Origin: Vicingaceae bacterium
GTDB lineage: Bacteria > Bacteroidota > Bacteroidia > Flavobacteriales_E > Vicingaceae
Assembly (NCBI GenBank): GCA_018402765.1
Contig: JAGYIE010000004.1
Coordinates: forward strand, 54,603-118,602
Length of the DNA stretch: 64,000 bases
Direction: 5' to 3'
The position numbers and the translations under genes are program-made. The notes below the pieces were generated by a model. The model had not been told where the DNA came from, did not search any database, and was given only the letters and a program-made list of their open reading frames with translations. Shown here in pieces: positions 1 to 8,635 of the stretch; position 1 is the first letter of the stretch, and the number at the start of each line of letters is the position of its first letter.

Positions 1-437
1 TTGGTAACGAAATCCCATCCACCCGCAGTTCTGTTAAATTTTATCAACACATTATTGTATTGCCAATATCCATATCCCCCAAAAGAGTAGAGCTCGTCGT
101 CATAAATAAATTTGTGACTACCAAAATTATGGCCACCATACTTCCCTTTATATAAGTTTTTCCACCTATTCTTTTCCCATTTAAAAACATCTAAAAATCC
201 ATTTGGGAGAGCTAAAAGTTCATTATTGATTTGTATTATCTTAAATACATTTTCGTGCTTATATAATTCATCAAGCTGTTCCAGCATTTCTAAGTTGATG
301 ATGGAATCAAATGGAGGGAGTATTTTTGTTGGTGAGCTTGTAAGATTGCTGTATCGAATTTCAAATTTTTTTAATGGGTTTGAATAGCTGTTAACCCTTA
401 CAATAAGAAATAGAAGAATAGAAAGTAGGACTTTCAT
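1..437 (-). CDS. Secreted protein, 3' end cut off by the window edge
   Basis: The ORF track misses this gene because it runs off the window. Reading the minus strand from an ATG at 437 gives about 145 residues without a stop. It starts MKVLLSILLFLIVRVNSYS, a good Sec signal peptide, followed by a region rich in aromatic residues and glycine, including YSFGGYGYWQYNN. That segment looks like a blade of a kelch or beta-propeller protein, but this is only a resemblance. A perfect palindrome lies 77-108 bases upstream. The end of the protein is not in the window and its function is unknown. Confidence 0.75.
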   Translation of the reverse strand, partial: MKVLLSILLFLIVRVNSYSNPLKKFEIRYSNLTSSPTKILPPFDSIINLEMLEQLDELYKHENVFKIIQINNELLALPNGFLDVFKWEKNRWKNLYKGKYGGHNFGSHKFIYDDELYSFGGYGYWQYNNVLIKFNRTAGGWDFVT

Positions 438-513
438 AGTTTTACATTTAGTCTCGAATAGTAGTATGCCTCTAAATTAAAACAAATCTTTTCTTGCTAA
501 AAATGAAATAAGT

Positions 514-545
514 AAAGATATGAAAGTAGCTAGTTTCATATCTTT
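514..545. promoter_or_regulatory. Perfect 12-bp inverted repeat upstream of the first gene
   Basis: AAAGATATGAAA and TTTCATATCTTT flank an 8-base spacer. It lies about 80-110 bases before the minus-strand start at 437. Related GAAA/TTTC palindromes occur at similar distances before several minus-strand genes further on (7996, 15146, 17249, 18114). It could be an operator or a transcript hairpin. Confidence 0.45.
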
Positions 546-726
546 AAGCTCTGGTTTATAGTTGCTTATTGTAGTATGAAAGTTTAAATTAGATACATTT
601 TGGCCTTTCTTAAAAGAGTTTCTACATTATCTCCATGGTAATTTTATGAAATAAGGCCTATTTTATTTAAGCAGTTTTCATAGAACCTTTCTTTTTTATC
701 TTATTAAGAATGCAATTAAATGGCGT

Positions 727-1353
727 TTATCCAACCAACAACCCTATACCCAAAAGAGCAAGCACCCCCACATTTAGCCATTTGGTAATTTTCCAGAACC
801 GTTCACTTCTTAAGGTGGTAGTTAATTTACCTGCAATAAGGCAAACCAATCCAAAAATAAGAATCGCTTGAATCATAAAAATCAGTCCAAGGGTAATCAT
901 TTGATGGCTAATTAAGATTTCACTTTCTACTATTAAAAATTGAGGGAAAAAGGCAATGAAAAATAAGGAAACTTTTGGATTCAATACATTCATAAAAAAG
1001 CCTGTGCGCCATCTTTTCCAAAAAGAAGCGTAGTCTGCTTTTTTAGCTTCTAATGCGATTGGACTAGCATCACTTTTGATGCCCAAATAGGCTAAATAGA
1101 ATAAATAAGCTGCACCGGCATATTGAATTCCGTTCATTGCCCATTCAGACTGGGAGATAACCAATGAAAGCCCTGTTGCAGCCAAAGAAGTGTGGATAAT
1201 TAATCCACTAACTAACCCAATTGCAATAGTAAATCCAATTCGTGCACCATTGGTTACACTTTGGATTGTGACAAAAACTAAATCAGGGCCCGGTAGCAGA
1301 GTAAGCGCTACTGATGTTAAAATAAACGACCAGTAAGTTGAAATAAATGCCAA
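727..1353 (-). CDS. LysE/RhtB family amino-acid exporter
   Basis: This 208-residue inner-membrane protein has the length and about six hydrophobic helices typical of the LysE/RhtB family. The family signature region near the N terminus is visible as LLPGPDLVFV followed by a small-residue helix. Members export amino acids or related metabolites such as homoserine or threonine; the substrate here cannot be read from sequence. The upstream minus-strand gene ends at 1355, so the two genes practically abut and are probably cotranscribed. The downstream side is a roughly 290-base gap without a gene. Confidence 0.85.
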   Translation of the reverse strand: MAFISTYWSFILTSVALTLLPGPDLVFVTIQSVTNGARIGFTIAIGLVSGLIIHTSLAATGLSLVISQSEWAMNGIQYAGAAYLFYLAYLGIKSDASPIALEAKKADYASFWKRWRTGFFMNVLNPKVSLFFIAFFPQFLIVESEILISHQMITLGLIFMIQAILIFGLVCLIAGKLTTTLRSERFWKITKWLNVGVLALLGIGLLVG

Positions 1354-1354
1354 T

Positions 1355-1786
1355 TTAATCGAGCATAGATGGCATTGGGGCTCTGTTGTAAGCCTTTTTC
1401 TTTGGTTTTATACTTTTTACAAACATCACATTGATTAATTCATCTTCTACAGTAACCATGGTTTTAGAAATCCCGTTCGTGATGTTTAAGAATTTATCGT
1501 ATTTCGACTTCTTATCCAATTGCTCGAATGTTTTGTCTACCAATTGAATTTGGATATTGTTTCCATCTATTTTCCCATTACTCACGGTCACTTTCCCTAT
1601 AAAACAATCGGCAAATGTTCCTTTTCTAATCGTAATCACTACATTATCATAGGTGCCATCTGCTACTTCATCTGCTCCTCTTGTTTCAAATATCTTAGCA
1701 TAATCTTGATAGCAATTGTTACTTTCTTGTGCTGCTAGATTTGTAATTACAAAAAGTGAAAAAATAGCGATTAGTAATGTTTTCAT
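1355..1786 (-). CDS. Small secreted protein of unknown function
   Basis: The protein has 143 residues and begins MKTLLIAIFSLFVITNLAAQ, a Sec signal peptide ending in an AQ/E cleavage region common in Bacteroidota. The mature part has two cysteines (NNCYQDY and FADCFIG) that could pair, and a mixed beta-rich sequence. I recognise no family. It is the first gene of a two-gene unit with the LysE-type exporter, which starts one base after its stop. A periplasmic role is likely. Confidence 0.7.
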   Translation of the reverse strand: MKTLLIAIFSLFVITNLAAQESNNCYQDYAKIFETRGADEVADGTYDNVVITIRKGTFADCFIGKVTVSNGKIDGNNIQIQLVDKTFEQLDKKSKYDKFLNITNGISKTMVTVEDELINVMFVKSIKPKKKAYNRAPMPSMLD

Positions 1787-1865
1787 TTGGTTATTTTTTA
1801 GTCGATTATAAAGTGCTAAAATAAAAATACTTTTTCGATTTATTCAGTAGAAGTTTAGCTTATTC

Positions 1866-1873
1866 TATCTTTG
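1866..1873 (+). promoter_or_regulatory. Candidate -7 box for gmhA
   Basis: TATCTTTG fits the Bacteroidota -7 consensus TAnnTTTG and sits 25 bases before the gmhA ATG. No clear TTG -33 box was found at the expected distance. Confidence 0.45.
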
Positions 1874-1897
1874 TTTAAATTCTGAAAATATAGCAGC

Positions 1898-2470
1898 ATG
1901 ACTTATTCGACAATCATCCACAATTTTAAAGAAGCTCAAGGCCTTTTAGATGCATTTATTGCAGATGAAAATAATCTACATAAGATTGAATCAGCGGCTG
2001 AAATAATAGCTACAGCTTTAAAAAATGGAGGTAAAGTAATTTCTTGCGGAAACGGCGGCAGCATGTGTGACGCTATGCATTTTGCTGAGGAGCTCAGCGG
2101 TCGTTTTAGAAATGACCGTCCTGCCTTAGCAGCAGTCTCTATTTCTGATCCATCACACATTAGTTGTGTTGGGAATGACTACGGATATGAATATGTATTT
2201 TCAAGATATATTGAAGGTTTAGGAAATGAAGGTGATGTCTTACTTGCTATAAGCACTAGTGGAACGTCTAAAAACGTCGTAAGAGCAATAGAAGCTGCTA
2301 AGGGGAAAGGAATTCTAGTAATAGCGTTGACAGGTAAAAATGGCGGTGTAATTGCCGATCTATGTGATCTTGAAATTAGAGCTCCTTATTCAGAATATGC
2401 AGATCGAGCACAAGAAATTCACATCAAAATAATACACAGTTTAATTCATTCAATTGAGCAGTTGGTTTAA
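1898..2470 (+). CDS. gmhA: Phosphoheptose isomerase GmhA
   Basis: GmhA converts sedoheptulose 7-phosphate to D-glycero-D-manno-heptose 7-phosphate, the first step of ADP-heptose synthesis for the lipopolysaccharide core. The 190-residue length matches E. coli GmhA. The SIS-domain phosphate-binding stretch [18 protein letters not shown] and the second loop [11 protein letters not shown] are present. Glu65 and His180, the catalytic pair known from the E. coli enzyme, fall at the same residue numbers here. The gene stands alone on the plus strand with a -7 box just upstream. It ends convergently on the TonB_C gene, sharing a TTAA that gives a TAA stop on both strands. Confidence 0.93.
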   Translation: MTYSTIIHNFKEAQGLLDAFIADENNLHKIESAAEIIATALKNGGKVISCGNGGSMCDAMHFAEELSGRFRNDRPALAAVSISDPSHISCVGNDYGYEYVFSRYIEGLGNEGDVLLAISTSGTSKNVVRAIEAAKGKGILVIALTGKNGGVIADLCDLEIRAPYSEYADRAQEIHIKIIHSLIHSIEQLV

Positions 2471-3282
2471 TTGCTAGAGTTTGAATTTCCATCGTACATC
2501 TCAAATCCACCATTACCCGAAGCGTTAAAAGATAAGCTAAACTCCATTTTAGTTCGCACTGCTTGTCCATCTTTAATTCCAGGTTGCCATCTTGTTAATT
2601 GCAAAATTCTCAGTGTTTCTTCATTGCATCCACCCGGAACCGCATTTAGCAATTCAAAATTAGAAACTCTTCCATAGGGCTCTACTACAAAAGCATATTT
2701 TACTATTCCACCCACTTTCCTGGTAATGGCTTCTTGCGGATATTTTAGGTTAGCTGCTGCAAATTCATTCATGCTGTAGCCTGACGCTAATTTAGGTACA
2801 CTGTCTAATTGATTACTAGTATAAATCTGAGAACTATTGCTAATGGGCATGTTGATTAAGGATGCAGGTGACGCATATCCTCTTTTCTTAACTACTTTGG
2901 TGTATTGTTTAGGATCAAATTTTATACGAATCCCATCTAAAATATCAGGATTTATTCTTCTGATATAATCTTTCTTCCATACAATTGTACTAAAATAACG
3001 AAGCGCTTCACTATTGAAAGCTTCATTACTAGAGGTGCTTATTTTAGTGGTTTCAACTACTCCTTCATTGTTGACCAAAAATCGAATAACCACCTCTCCC
3101 GCTTCTTCTTTTTGAAGCATATCAGCCGGATAGACTAGTTCTTGTTTAATGTGTTCTTTTAAATAATCTACTCCTCCCACAGGTGATGGAGCAAATCGAG
3201 ATGCAGGCAGATAATCCACTTTCTGAGCAAATGCACTTATAGATAAACTAATGACTAGTAAAGTGATGATTTGTTTTTTCAT
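2467..3282 (-). CDS. Secreted protein with two TonB C-terminal domains
   Basis: The protein has 271 residues with signal peptide [20 protein letters not shown]. Two TonB_C-like domains follow. The first (about residues 40-130) contains [18 protein letters not shown], and the second (about 170-255) contains [17 protein letters not shown] with the typical ending W.PG..DGQ.V. There is no proline-rich spacer or retained N-terminal membrane anchor as in classical TonB, so an ExbBD-driven role is doubtful. Family members of this kind are common in Bacteroidota and act as periplasmic proteins of unclear function. It shares its last four bases with gmhA in a convergent overlap. Confidence 0.8.
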   Translation of the reverse strand: MKKQIITLLVISLSISAFAQKVDYLPASRFAPSPVGGVDYLKEHIKQELVYPADMLQKEEAGEVVIRFLVNNEGVVETTKISTSSNEAFNSEALRYFSTIVWKKDYIRRINPDILDGIRIKFDPKQYTKVVKKRGYASPASLINMPISNSSQIYTSNQLDSVPKLASGYSMNEFAAANLKYPQEAITRKVGGIVKYAFVVEPYGRVSNFELLNAVPGGCNEETLRILQLTRWQPGIKDGQAVRTKMEFSLSFNASGNGGFEMYDGNSNSSN

Positions 3283-3796
3283 TTGCTTAAATTATTTCCT
3301 AAAGGTAATCATTGTTGTCCGATTAAAATCTGGAATTACATAAACAATCGGTAAAGCATAAAAATTAATAGTCTCATTTTATATACTTTAAGCTTGTTTT
3401 AAGATGATAAAATTGTTTACAATGATAACTGGGCTTATATTTTCTGTATTTAATTTTTTCATTATAACTTTATTTTTATAAATCGGAACGGCCTTGAAAA
3501 TTATTCAAGAGTTTCGAATTTAACCCTTAGAAAGTTTGACTAGCTCCGAAGAATTGAGGAGATCCGTTAAACGTCTTAGGCTTAAAGAGTAAATTGAAGA
3601 ATAATTCTCACAGCCTTGAATTTTTGGTTCATTTTGTTTCAAGACAAAAGAACATTAAAGAAGTATGCATTCTTCAAAAAACAAATTCAAGGTAAAATCT
3701 TCAATTAATCATTGCTTTTTATTAAAAGCATTTTTTATTGAACAATAGTGAAAGGTAATAATTTGTTATCTTGGTAACTCAAACCAAAGACCTAAT
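3283..3796. other. 514-base gap before comM
   Basis: No convincing coding sequence was seen. It is AT-rich and contains an imperfect hairpin at 3627-3653 (GTTC-TTTTGT against ACAAAA-GAAC, one bulged A). A possible -7 box TATCTTGG lies at about 3767-3774, roughly 25 bases before comM. Confidence 0.5.
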
Positions 3797-5335
3797 ATGT
3801 TAGTAAAAACTTATGGCAGCGCTGTTCAAGGTGTAGATGCCATCACCATAACGGTGGAAGTAAACGTAGACCAAGGAATAAATTTCTTGTTGGTAGGATT
3901 ACCCGATAGTGCAGTAAAAGAGAGTCAACAGCGGATAGATTCCGCATTACGATGCCATGGGTATAAAATACCTGGGAAAAAGGTCGTTATTAATATGGCG
4001 CCTGCAGACATCCGAAAAGAAGGTTCTGCTTATGATATGACTATAGCGATTGGTATTCTAGCGGCTTCTGAGCAAATGAAGTCTGCTGAGATTCACAAAT
4101 ATGTAATCATGGGAGAGCTTTCGCTCGATGGTGGTTTGCAGTCTATGAAAGGAGCTTTGCCAATAGCTATACAAGCAAAGAAAGAAGGGTTTAAAGGAAT
4201 TATTCTACCAAAACAAAATGCTAGAGAGGCCGCCATTGTTGAAGGCTTAGAAGTATACGGAGCATCAAATATCAAAGAAGTAATTGACTTTTTCAATGAA
4301 GTAGGGGAGCTAGAGCGGATTGTATTGGATATAAAAAATGAATTTTATAAAAACCTTACTTCTGTAGAGTTTGATTTTCAAGATGTAAAAGGGCAGGAGA
4401 ATATAAAAAGAGCATTAGAAATTGCCGCTGCCGGTGGACATAATGTTATTTTGATAGGCCCTCCTGGCGCAGGTAAAACGATGCTTGCTAAACGATTACC
4501 TACTATATTGCCTCCGCTTTCACTTAATGAAGCGCTAGAAACCACGAAGATTCACTCTGTAGCAGGTAAAATGGATCATGATTCTAGTCTTATTACCATG
4601 CGTCCTTTTAGAAGTCCGCACCATACTATTTCCGATGTGGCATTAGTCGGTGGAGGTGGATTTCCGCAACCTGGAGAAATTTCTTTAGCGCACAATGGGG
4701 TTTTATTTTTAGATGAACTGCCTGAATTTAAACGAACCGTATTAGAAGTAATGCGGCAACCAATGGAGGAAAGGAGAGTGACAATTTCTCGAGCCAGAAT
4801 GACGGTAGATTATCCTGCGGCCTTTATGTTGATTGCCTCTATGAATCCTTGTCCGTGTGGATATTATAATCACCCTGAGAAGGAATGTATGTGCGGCCCT
4901 GGAATTGTACACAAGTATTTAAATAAAATATCGGGCCCATTACTCGATAGAATTGACTTACACGTAGAAGTTACGCCTGTTCCTTTTAGTAAGCTTTCGG
5001 AGGCTCAGTTGGCTGAAAAAAGCCATGAAATTAGAGAGCGGGTAATAAAAGCAAGAGAGATTCAGAATGAGCGCTATGCGGAGAACGAAAGTATCTACTG
5101 CAATGCTCAGATGGGATCGAAACAATTAAGAGAAATTTGCCGCATTGAAAAAGCAGGTCAGGATTTACTAAAAACGGCGATGGATCGATTGGGTTTATCG
5201 GCTAGGGCTTATGACCGTATTTTAAAAGTATCGCGCACCATTGCCGATTTAGATGGCAGTCCAAACATTGAAACGAACCATTTGGCTGAGGCGATACAAT
5301 ACCGAAGTTTGGATCGTGAAGGATGGGCTGGGTAG
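3797..5335 (+). CDS. comM: ComM/YifB family Mg-chelatase-like AAA+ ATPase
   Basis: This 512-residue protein matches the full length and domain order of ComM (YifB). An N-terminal Lon-protease-like S5 fold (residues 1-180) is followed by an AAA+ core with Walker A GPPGAGKT at 221-228, Walker B VLFLDELPEF near 300, and a C-terminal Mg-chelatase domain. A cysteine cluster CPCGYYNHPEKECMCGPG, typical of the family, lies between them. In naturally transformable bacteria ComM is a hexameric helicase that drives branch migration during integration of incoming DNA; that is family knowledge, and competence here is inferred. The gene is monocistronic and followed by a strong terminator. Confidence 0.92.
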   Translation: MLVKTYGSAVQGVDAITITVEVNVDQGINFLLVGLPDSAVKESQQRIDSALRCHGYKIPGKKVVINMAPADIRKEGSAYDMTIAIGILAASEQMKSAEIHKYVIMGELSLDGGLQSMKGALPIAIQAKKEGFKGIILPKQNAREAAIVEGLEVYGASNIKEVIDFFNEVGELERIVLDIKNEFYKNLTSVEFDFQDVKGQENIKRALEIAAAGGHNVILIGPPGAGKTMLAKRLPTILPPLSLNEALETTKIHSVAGKMDHDSSLITMRPFRSPHHTISDVALVGGGGFPQPGEISLAHNGVLFLDELPEFKRTVLEVMRQPMEERRVTISRARMTVDYPAAFMLIASMNPCPCGYYNHPEKECMCGPGIVHKYLNKISGPLLDRIDLHVEVTPVPFSKLSEAQLAEKSHEIRERVIKAREIQNERYAENESIYCNAQMGSKQLREICRIEKAGQDLLKTAMDRLGLSARAYDRILKVSRTIADLDGSPNIETNHLAEAIQYRSLDREGWAG

Positions 5336-5342
5336 AAAAAAC

Positions 5343-5376
5343 AAAAGCCCCATTCCAATTCAGGAATGAGGCTTTT
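5343..5376. terminator. Bidirectional terminator after comM
   Basis: AAAAGCCCCATTCC pairs with GGAATGAGGCTTTT around a six-base loop, with one C/A mismatch. A-rich and T-rich flanks let it serve comM and the convergent lipoprotein gene. Confidence 0.8.
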
Positions 5377-5415
5377 GAAGATTAACCAAACCAATTAATT
5401 TGTTCGTTAAATATG

Positions 5416-5982
5416 TTAGAGTTTCAACTTTTCATTAAATATTTTCAAATTTGTAATGAATGTATTTGTAGGGACTTCAAACTTTAAACCGTTTACCCAA
5501 ATCTCAAGTTTCATTGCTTTAGTTTTAGAAACGCTTCTATAATTGATAAATACATCTTCGTTAATAACTGTTCTTAAATTGAATATTTCTTTGTAAGGAA
5601 TGTAGTTGTTTTCCTTTCCCATCTTTACAAATTCTTTGAAATTATTTAGAATAGAGTTAATTCCGTTTTCGTTAATTGTGATTGTACTACATATATCGGT
5701 TAAAGAATCACACAGTGTACTTTTTGATGATTTCCCATTAGCCATTACAAGTATTGATTTTTCTGCTTCTGTTATAATACCTGTCATTATTAATCTATTA
5801 CCTCCTTGTGAAAGATCTGCTAAATGATAAAACTTTTGCTTTTCTATTTGATTAGCTTCTAATGTGTTGGAAGTAAATTTGCTATAATCTTCTGTTATTT
5901 TATGTGGTACTGAACAACTGTAGATTGTTGTTAGTAATGCAAATAGAAGAACTGTAAGTGTTGATTTGTTTGTAATTTTCAT
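5416..5982 (-). CDS. Lipoprotein of unknown function
   Basis: The protein has 188 residues and starts with a lipoprotein signal, LLFALLTTIYSC, with the lipobox cysteine near residue 23. The mature part has no family I can name. It contains one CDSLTDICSTI stretch whose two cysteines could form a disulfide and a beta-rich C-terminal half. It is the first gene of the minus-strand accessory block and has a 690-base untranslated region upstream. It is probably anchored to the outer or inner membrane facing the periplasm. Confidence 0.65.
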   Translation of the reverse strand: MKITNKSTLTVLLFALLTTIYSCSVPHKITEDYSKFTSNTLEANQIEKQKFYHLADLSQGGNRLIMTGIITEAEKSILVMANGKSSKSTLCDSLTDICSTITINENGINSILNNFKEFVKMGKENNYIPYKEIFNLRTVINEDVFINYRSVSKTKAMKLEIWVNGLKFEVPTNTFITNLKIFNEKLKL

Positions 5983-6527
5983 AAAGTTTAATTTAAATTT
6001 AATTCTGAAATTATATTACCCGTTTTGTCTTAGAAATCAGGTTAATAATATGTAAGGTTATATTCTTGAATTTTATTATAATTCTGGCTAAAACTCCAAC
6101 ATCTTCGAAAATACTTTTCTAGTATTGAAGTTAAAATAAAGGAGAGCAATTTTGATTAGTGTTGAGTATATTGTGTACAAAATGTATTTTCTATAAAAAA
6201 CTTTCATTTTATTAGCTATCAAATATTATACAAGTACGACTTTTACCAAAAAATACTCAGTCGCCTAAGTTTATTTTATTAAAATTGAAGACATGATTTT
6301 AAACCTACTAACAACTTGCTAGTAAAGAAATCACTATTATTTTAAAATTAAAATATGTAATAGGTTAATTGTGTAATTTACCTATTTGTTATCTGTTTAT
6401 GAGTTGTTTAGTAAAATATGAAACTAGTTGGTCTTATGTATTTTCATATATTTTTAACCTTATCGTTTTACTAAATACGTTCTATTTTTTTCGCCACCTT
6501 CGAAATGATAGCTTAAAAGCCTAAAAT

Positions 6528-6561
6528 AACAGCCTCTTGCTATTGAAAACAAGGGGCTGTT
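6528..6561 (-). terminator. Terminator hairpin, copy of the one at 18264
   Basis: AACAGCCTCTT pairs with AAGGGGCTGTT (one G-U pair in the transcript) around loop GCTATTGAAAAC. On the minus strand it is followed by ATTTTAG. The stem and the identical loop recur at 18264-18299, after a T9SS gene. Confidence 0.7.
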
Positions 6562-6569
6562 GAAAACAG

Positions 6570-6604
6570 ATATTAAAACCATTTAATTTTTTAGGACTAT
6601 TTTA
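6570..6604 (-). pseudogene. Relic of a T9SS gene 3' end
   Basis: On the minus strand the segment reads SKIVLKN and a TAA stop, close to the KKIVLTN end of the large T9SS protein at 18320. At DNA level it aligns with 10301-10347 and 18316-18353. No longer ORF survives upstream of it. Confidence 0.5.
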
Positions 6605-6668
6605 GAGAAAAGTAAACTAATTATCAGCACATTACATTTTATTTCGCCTCAAGAATGACAAGTCCATT

Positions 6669-7307
6669 TTATACTTTCAATATCAAGAAATGCAAATCAT
6701 TCACTTTGTCCCATTTAAACGTATAATCATTTTTTAGCTGAATGCTTGGTCCGTATGGGCTTGCAGTTTTGTATTCTAGCTCATCCCCCGCTTTATAGGT
6801 TTGATTATCCCTAAAATCAAAGTCAGCTGTATCGTTTGAGTAGTGGTCCTGATTGACATAGTGTTCATGATCTGTAGCTAAAATAAAGTAGCATAAGTCG
6901 ATGCCTTTTTCTTTATACAGTTCTAGATTCGATAGGTCTTTAAATACATCGTATCGGTTGTTAGGCTCTCGGTGATTGGATTTTTTAAAAAATTTCAATT
7001 CAATTGCTGCTTTTGTTTTGGTGTTTTCGTCTTGATAGGTTATCAATAAATCAACACGCGCCTTGTCGGACTTGCTTTTAATGCTTTGTTCATTGAGGTG
7101 GATGTAGGTCTCAAATTCAAGATGAAATTTGTCTTCTACTCTAAATTCGTACAACTGTCCGAGTGTTTTTAAGATATGTCCAAATTCAAGTTGAAATGCA
7201 GCTTCATTATTGGCTGTTAATCCACCGTGAGCAAGTTTATGCGTCAGTAAACGGTAAGCCGTTTCTATGATTTCATTTGTTAATTGTATTTGATTGTCTT
7301 TTTTCAT
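6669..7307 (-). CDS. PD-(D/E)XK-type nuclease candidate
   Basis: This 212-residue soluble protein has no signal peptide. It shows the spacing of a PD-(D/E)XK active site: Asp86 in KARVDLLITY, then Glu103 and Lys105 in AAIELKFFKK, with predicted beta strands around them. An upstream helix with acidic residues (FQLEFGHIL) could supply a further metal ligand. Such cores occur in restriction, repair and transposition enzymes; nothing tells which applies. The next gene upstream on the same strand (93 bases away) is a GIY-YIG nuclease, so the two may work together. A decayed T9SS end and a terminator lie just downstream. Confidence 0.6.
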   Translation of the reverse strand: MKKDNQIQLTNEIIETAYRLLTHKLAHGGLTANNEAAFQLEFGHILKTLGQLYEFRVEDKFHLEFETYIHLNEQSIKSKSDKARVDLLITYQDENTKTKAAIELKFFKKSNHREPNNRYDVFKDLSNLELYKEKGIDLCYFILATDHEHYVNQDHYSNDTADFDFRDNQTYKAGDELEYKTASPYGPSIQLKNDYTFKWDKVNDLHFLILKV

Positions 7308-7400
7308 GGGTGATAAGTTTTTTAGTTGGAGTGTTGGGTTGCGTAAGTATTTTATTTATAAAATTTTGTATTGTAAGTTTAGCGCATGTTTATGGTTGTA

Positions 7401-7874
7401 TCAAAAAGAATTATTTAGTTCGGGTAGCTTATTGTCTTTCTTCTTATAGTATTCATAAAGTAAAATAGATTCTATGTAAGATGCCGGTGTGTTATCATTG
7501 ATATAAAATACATAGTATTTTAACGAATCAATATTGGCTTTAGTTATAAAATTTTTAACAAAAACTGCGGTTGATATATCCTTCTTCGTCGTCTTATCCT
7601 TGCCTCTGGAAGCTATCAAGCGTTGTTGTAATGAATGCTTGCTGAGAGAACCATCTGTTTTTATTTTACCTGCCATACCTATATAGACAATTTTATTATT
7701 TTTAGTGTCGCACCAAATATAAACGCCATGTTTGTCCTCTACTTCTTTTCTAATTTTCTTATTGTATAACTTGGTTCCATTTGACTCATTAAGTAGTTGT
7801 AGATCAATATCTAACTCTTTAATAGAGTTTTTTGCATGTTTATTTACTAACTTTTCTAATTCTTCTATTTTCAT
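7401..7874 (-). CDS. GIY-YIG nuclease domain protein
   Basis: The protein has 157 residues. A helical N terminus of about 45 residues precedes a GIY-YIG core: GVYIW at 50-54, VYIG at 63-66, the conserved arginine in LQQRLIASR (Arg85), the metal-binding glutamate in SYIESILLYEY (Glu135) and an asparagine in the LPELNNSF end. All expected catalytic positions are present, so it should be an active DNA nuclease fold. The C terminus stops right after the core, with no separate DNA-binding domain. It lies just upstream of the PD-(D/E)XK candidate on the same strand. Restriction, mobile-element or repair roles are all possible. Confidence 0.75.
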   Translation of the reverse strand: MKIEELEKLVNKHAKNSIKELDIDLQLLNESNGTKLYNKKIRKEVEDKHGVYIWCDTKNNKIVYIGMAGKIKTDGSLSKHSLQQRLIASRGKDKTTKKDISTAVFVKNFITKANIDSLKYYVFYINDNTPASYIESILLYEYYKKKDNKLPELNNSF

Positions 7875-7995
7875 TCCTTTTGATTTATTCGTTAAATTAT
7901 TATGTGGGTTTTATGTTTTTATTTATGGAGTAGAGCCTATTTAATTTCTTCTATCACAAACAAACTACAATCCGTCTTAACTTAAAATATGAACA

Positions 7996-8017
7996 ATGAA
8001 AGGTGTGAAACTTTCAT
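7996..8017. promoter_or_regulatory. Inverted repeat upstream of the GIY-YIG gene
   Basis: ATGAAAG and CTTTCAT flank GTGTGAAA. The core GTGAAACTTTCATA is nearly the same as the ones at 15159 and 17249. It lies 122-143 bases before the start at 7874. Confidence 0.4.
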
Positions 8018-8050
8018 AATTAGTGGTTGATATTGATTTGATTATAGAAA

Positions 8051-8160
8051 GTGAGAAATACAGTAATTTATGGTCTTTCTAATCTCACTTAGCGAAATTG
8101 CTTCACTAAATACGATCTTCTTTTTGTAGGATGAAATAAAAGGATAGCTTAAAAAACAAC
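8051..8160. repeat. 110-bp intergenic repeat, copy A
   Basis: It matches 10189-10298 at 103 of 110 positions by direct comparison, without gaps. Each copy has GTGAGA near one end and TCTCAC about 30 bases in, able to form a short stem, and both end in GATAGCTTAAAAAACAAC. Both lie between minus-strand genes. Confidence 0.85.
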
Positions 8161-8310
8161 AGATGTAAGTTCAAGAGATAAATGCAACACGAATAATTTA
8201 AACGATTCCGAGAGTCCGCATTCCGGCAATGGTTTAAGACTAATTTTTAAATTTGAGATGTGTTCACAAATATTACCTTGTAAGTATTTATTTATGTTTT
8301 TCTTAATCAT
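8149..8310 (-). CDS. Possible 53-residue small ORF
   Basis: An ATG at 8310 opens 53 codons (MIKKNINKYLQG...) ending at a TAA inside repeat copy A. There is no signal peptide and no family that I recognise. It is shorter than the ORF-track cutoff. Because its end overlaps a duplicated noncoding segment it may be a chance ORF or a remnant. Confidence 0.2.
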   Translation of the reverse strand: MIKKNINKYLQGNICEHISNLKISLKPLPECGLSESFKLFVLHLSLELTSVVF

Positions 8311-8635
8311 TTTGGTTTTATCGAAATCTAGAAAGATTAAATTAATAAATTATATATCAACATTTTAATCATTAAAACCCAAATCTCATTTGATTAAATT
8401 GTGATTTAATGGTGCTTACTGCGCGATTGAAAGTAAGATTTCAAATTGAAGATGTTTTTTTGTCAATTTCTTGAGGTAAACCAGTTGGAGGCTATTCTGC
8501 TTGGGTAAAATTATTTTCATCGTGATTATTTAAGAGAGAATAAACGCCTATTTCTCTGGCCTCTGAATCTTGATTTCTGATGGCCACGAATTATATGTCA
8601 TATTTTGATTCAATTCCTTTTTTACATGAAAGCCG

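Larger units (their letters stand above)
5983..6668. other. 686-base AT-rich gap with relic module
   Basis: No gene was seen. From 6418 to 6604 it holds, in order, a TATGAAA/TTTCATA inverted repeat (6418-6455), a degenerate version of the 110-bp repeat (about 6465-6530, sharing TTACTAAATACG and GATAGCTTAAAA), a terminator hairpin (6528-6561) and a T9SS gene-end relic (6570-6604). Confidence 0.55.
7875..8635. other. 761-base gap with repeat copy A and a small ORF
   Basis: It holds the palindrome at 7996-8017, copy A of the 110-bp repeat at 8051-8160 and a possible 53-codon ORF at 8149-8310. The stretch 8311-8635 has only a 34-codon ORF (minus strand, starting near 8521) and no recognisable function. 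Confidence 0.5.

Noticed and set aside
8415-8521. 34-codon minus-strand ORF in the gap
   Set aside because: Too short, with no conserved feature or spacing to a neighbour; most likely chance.
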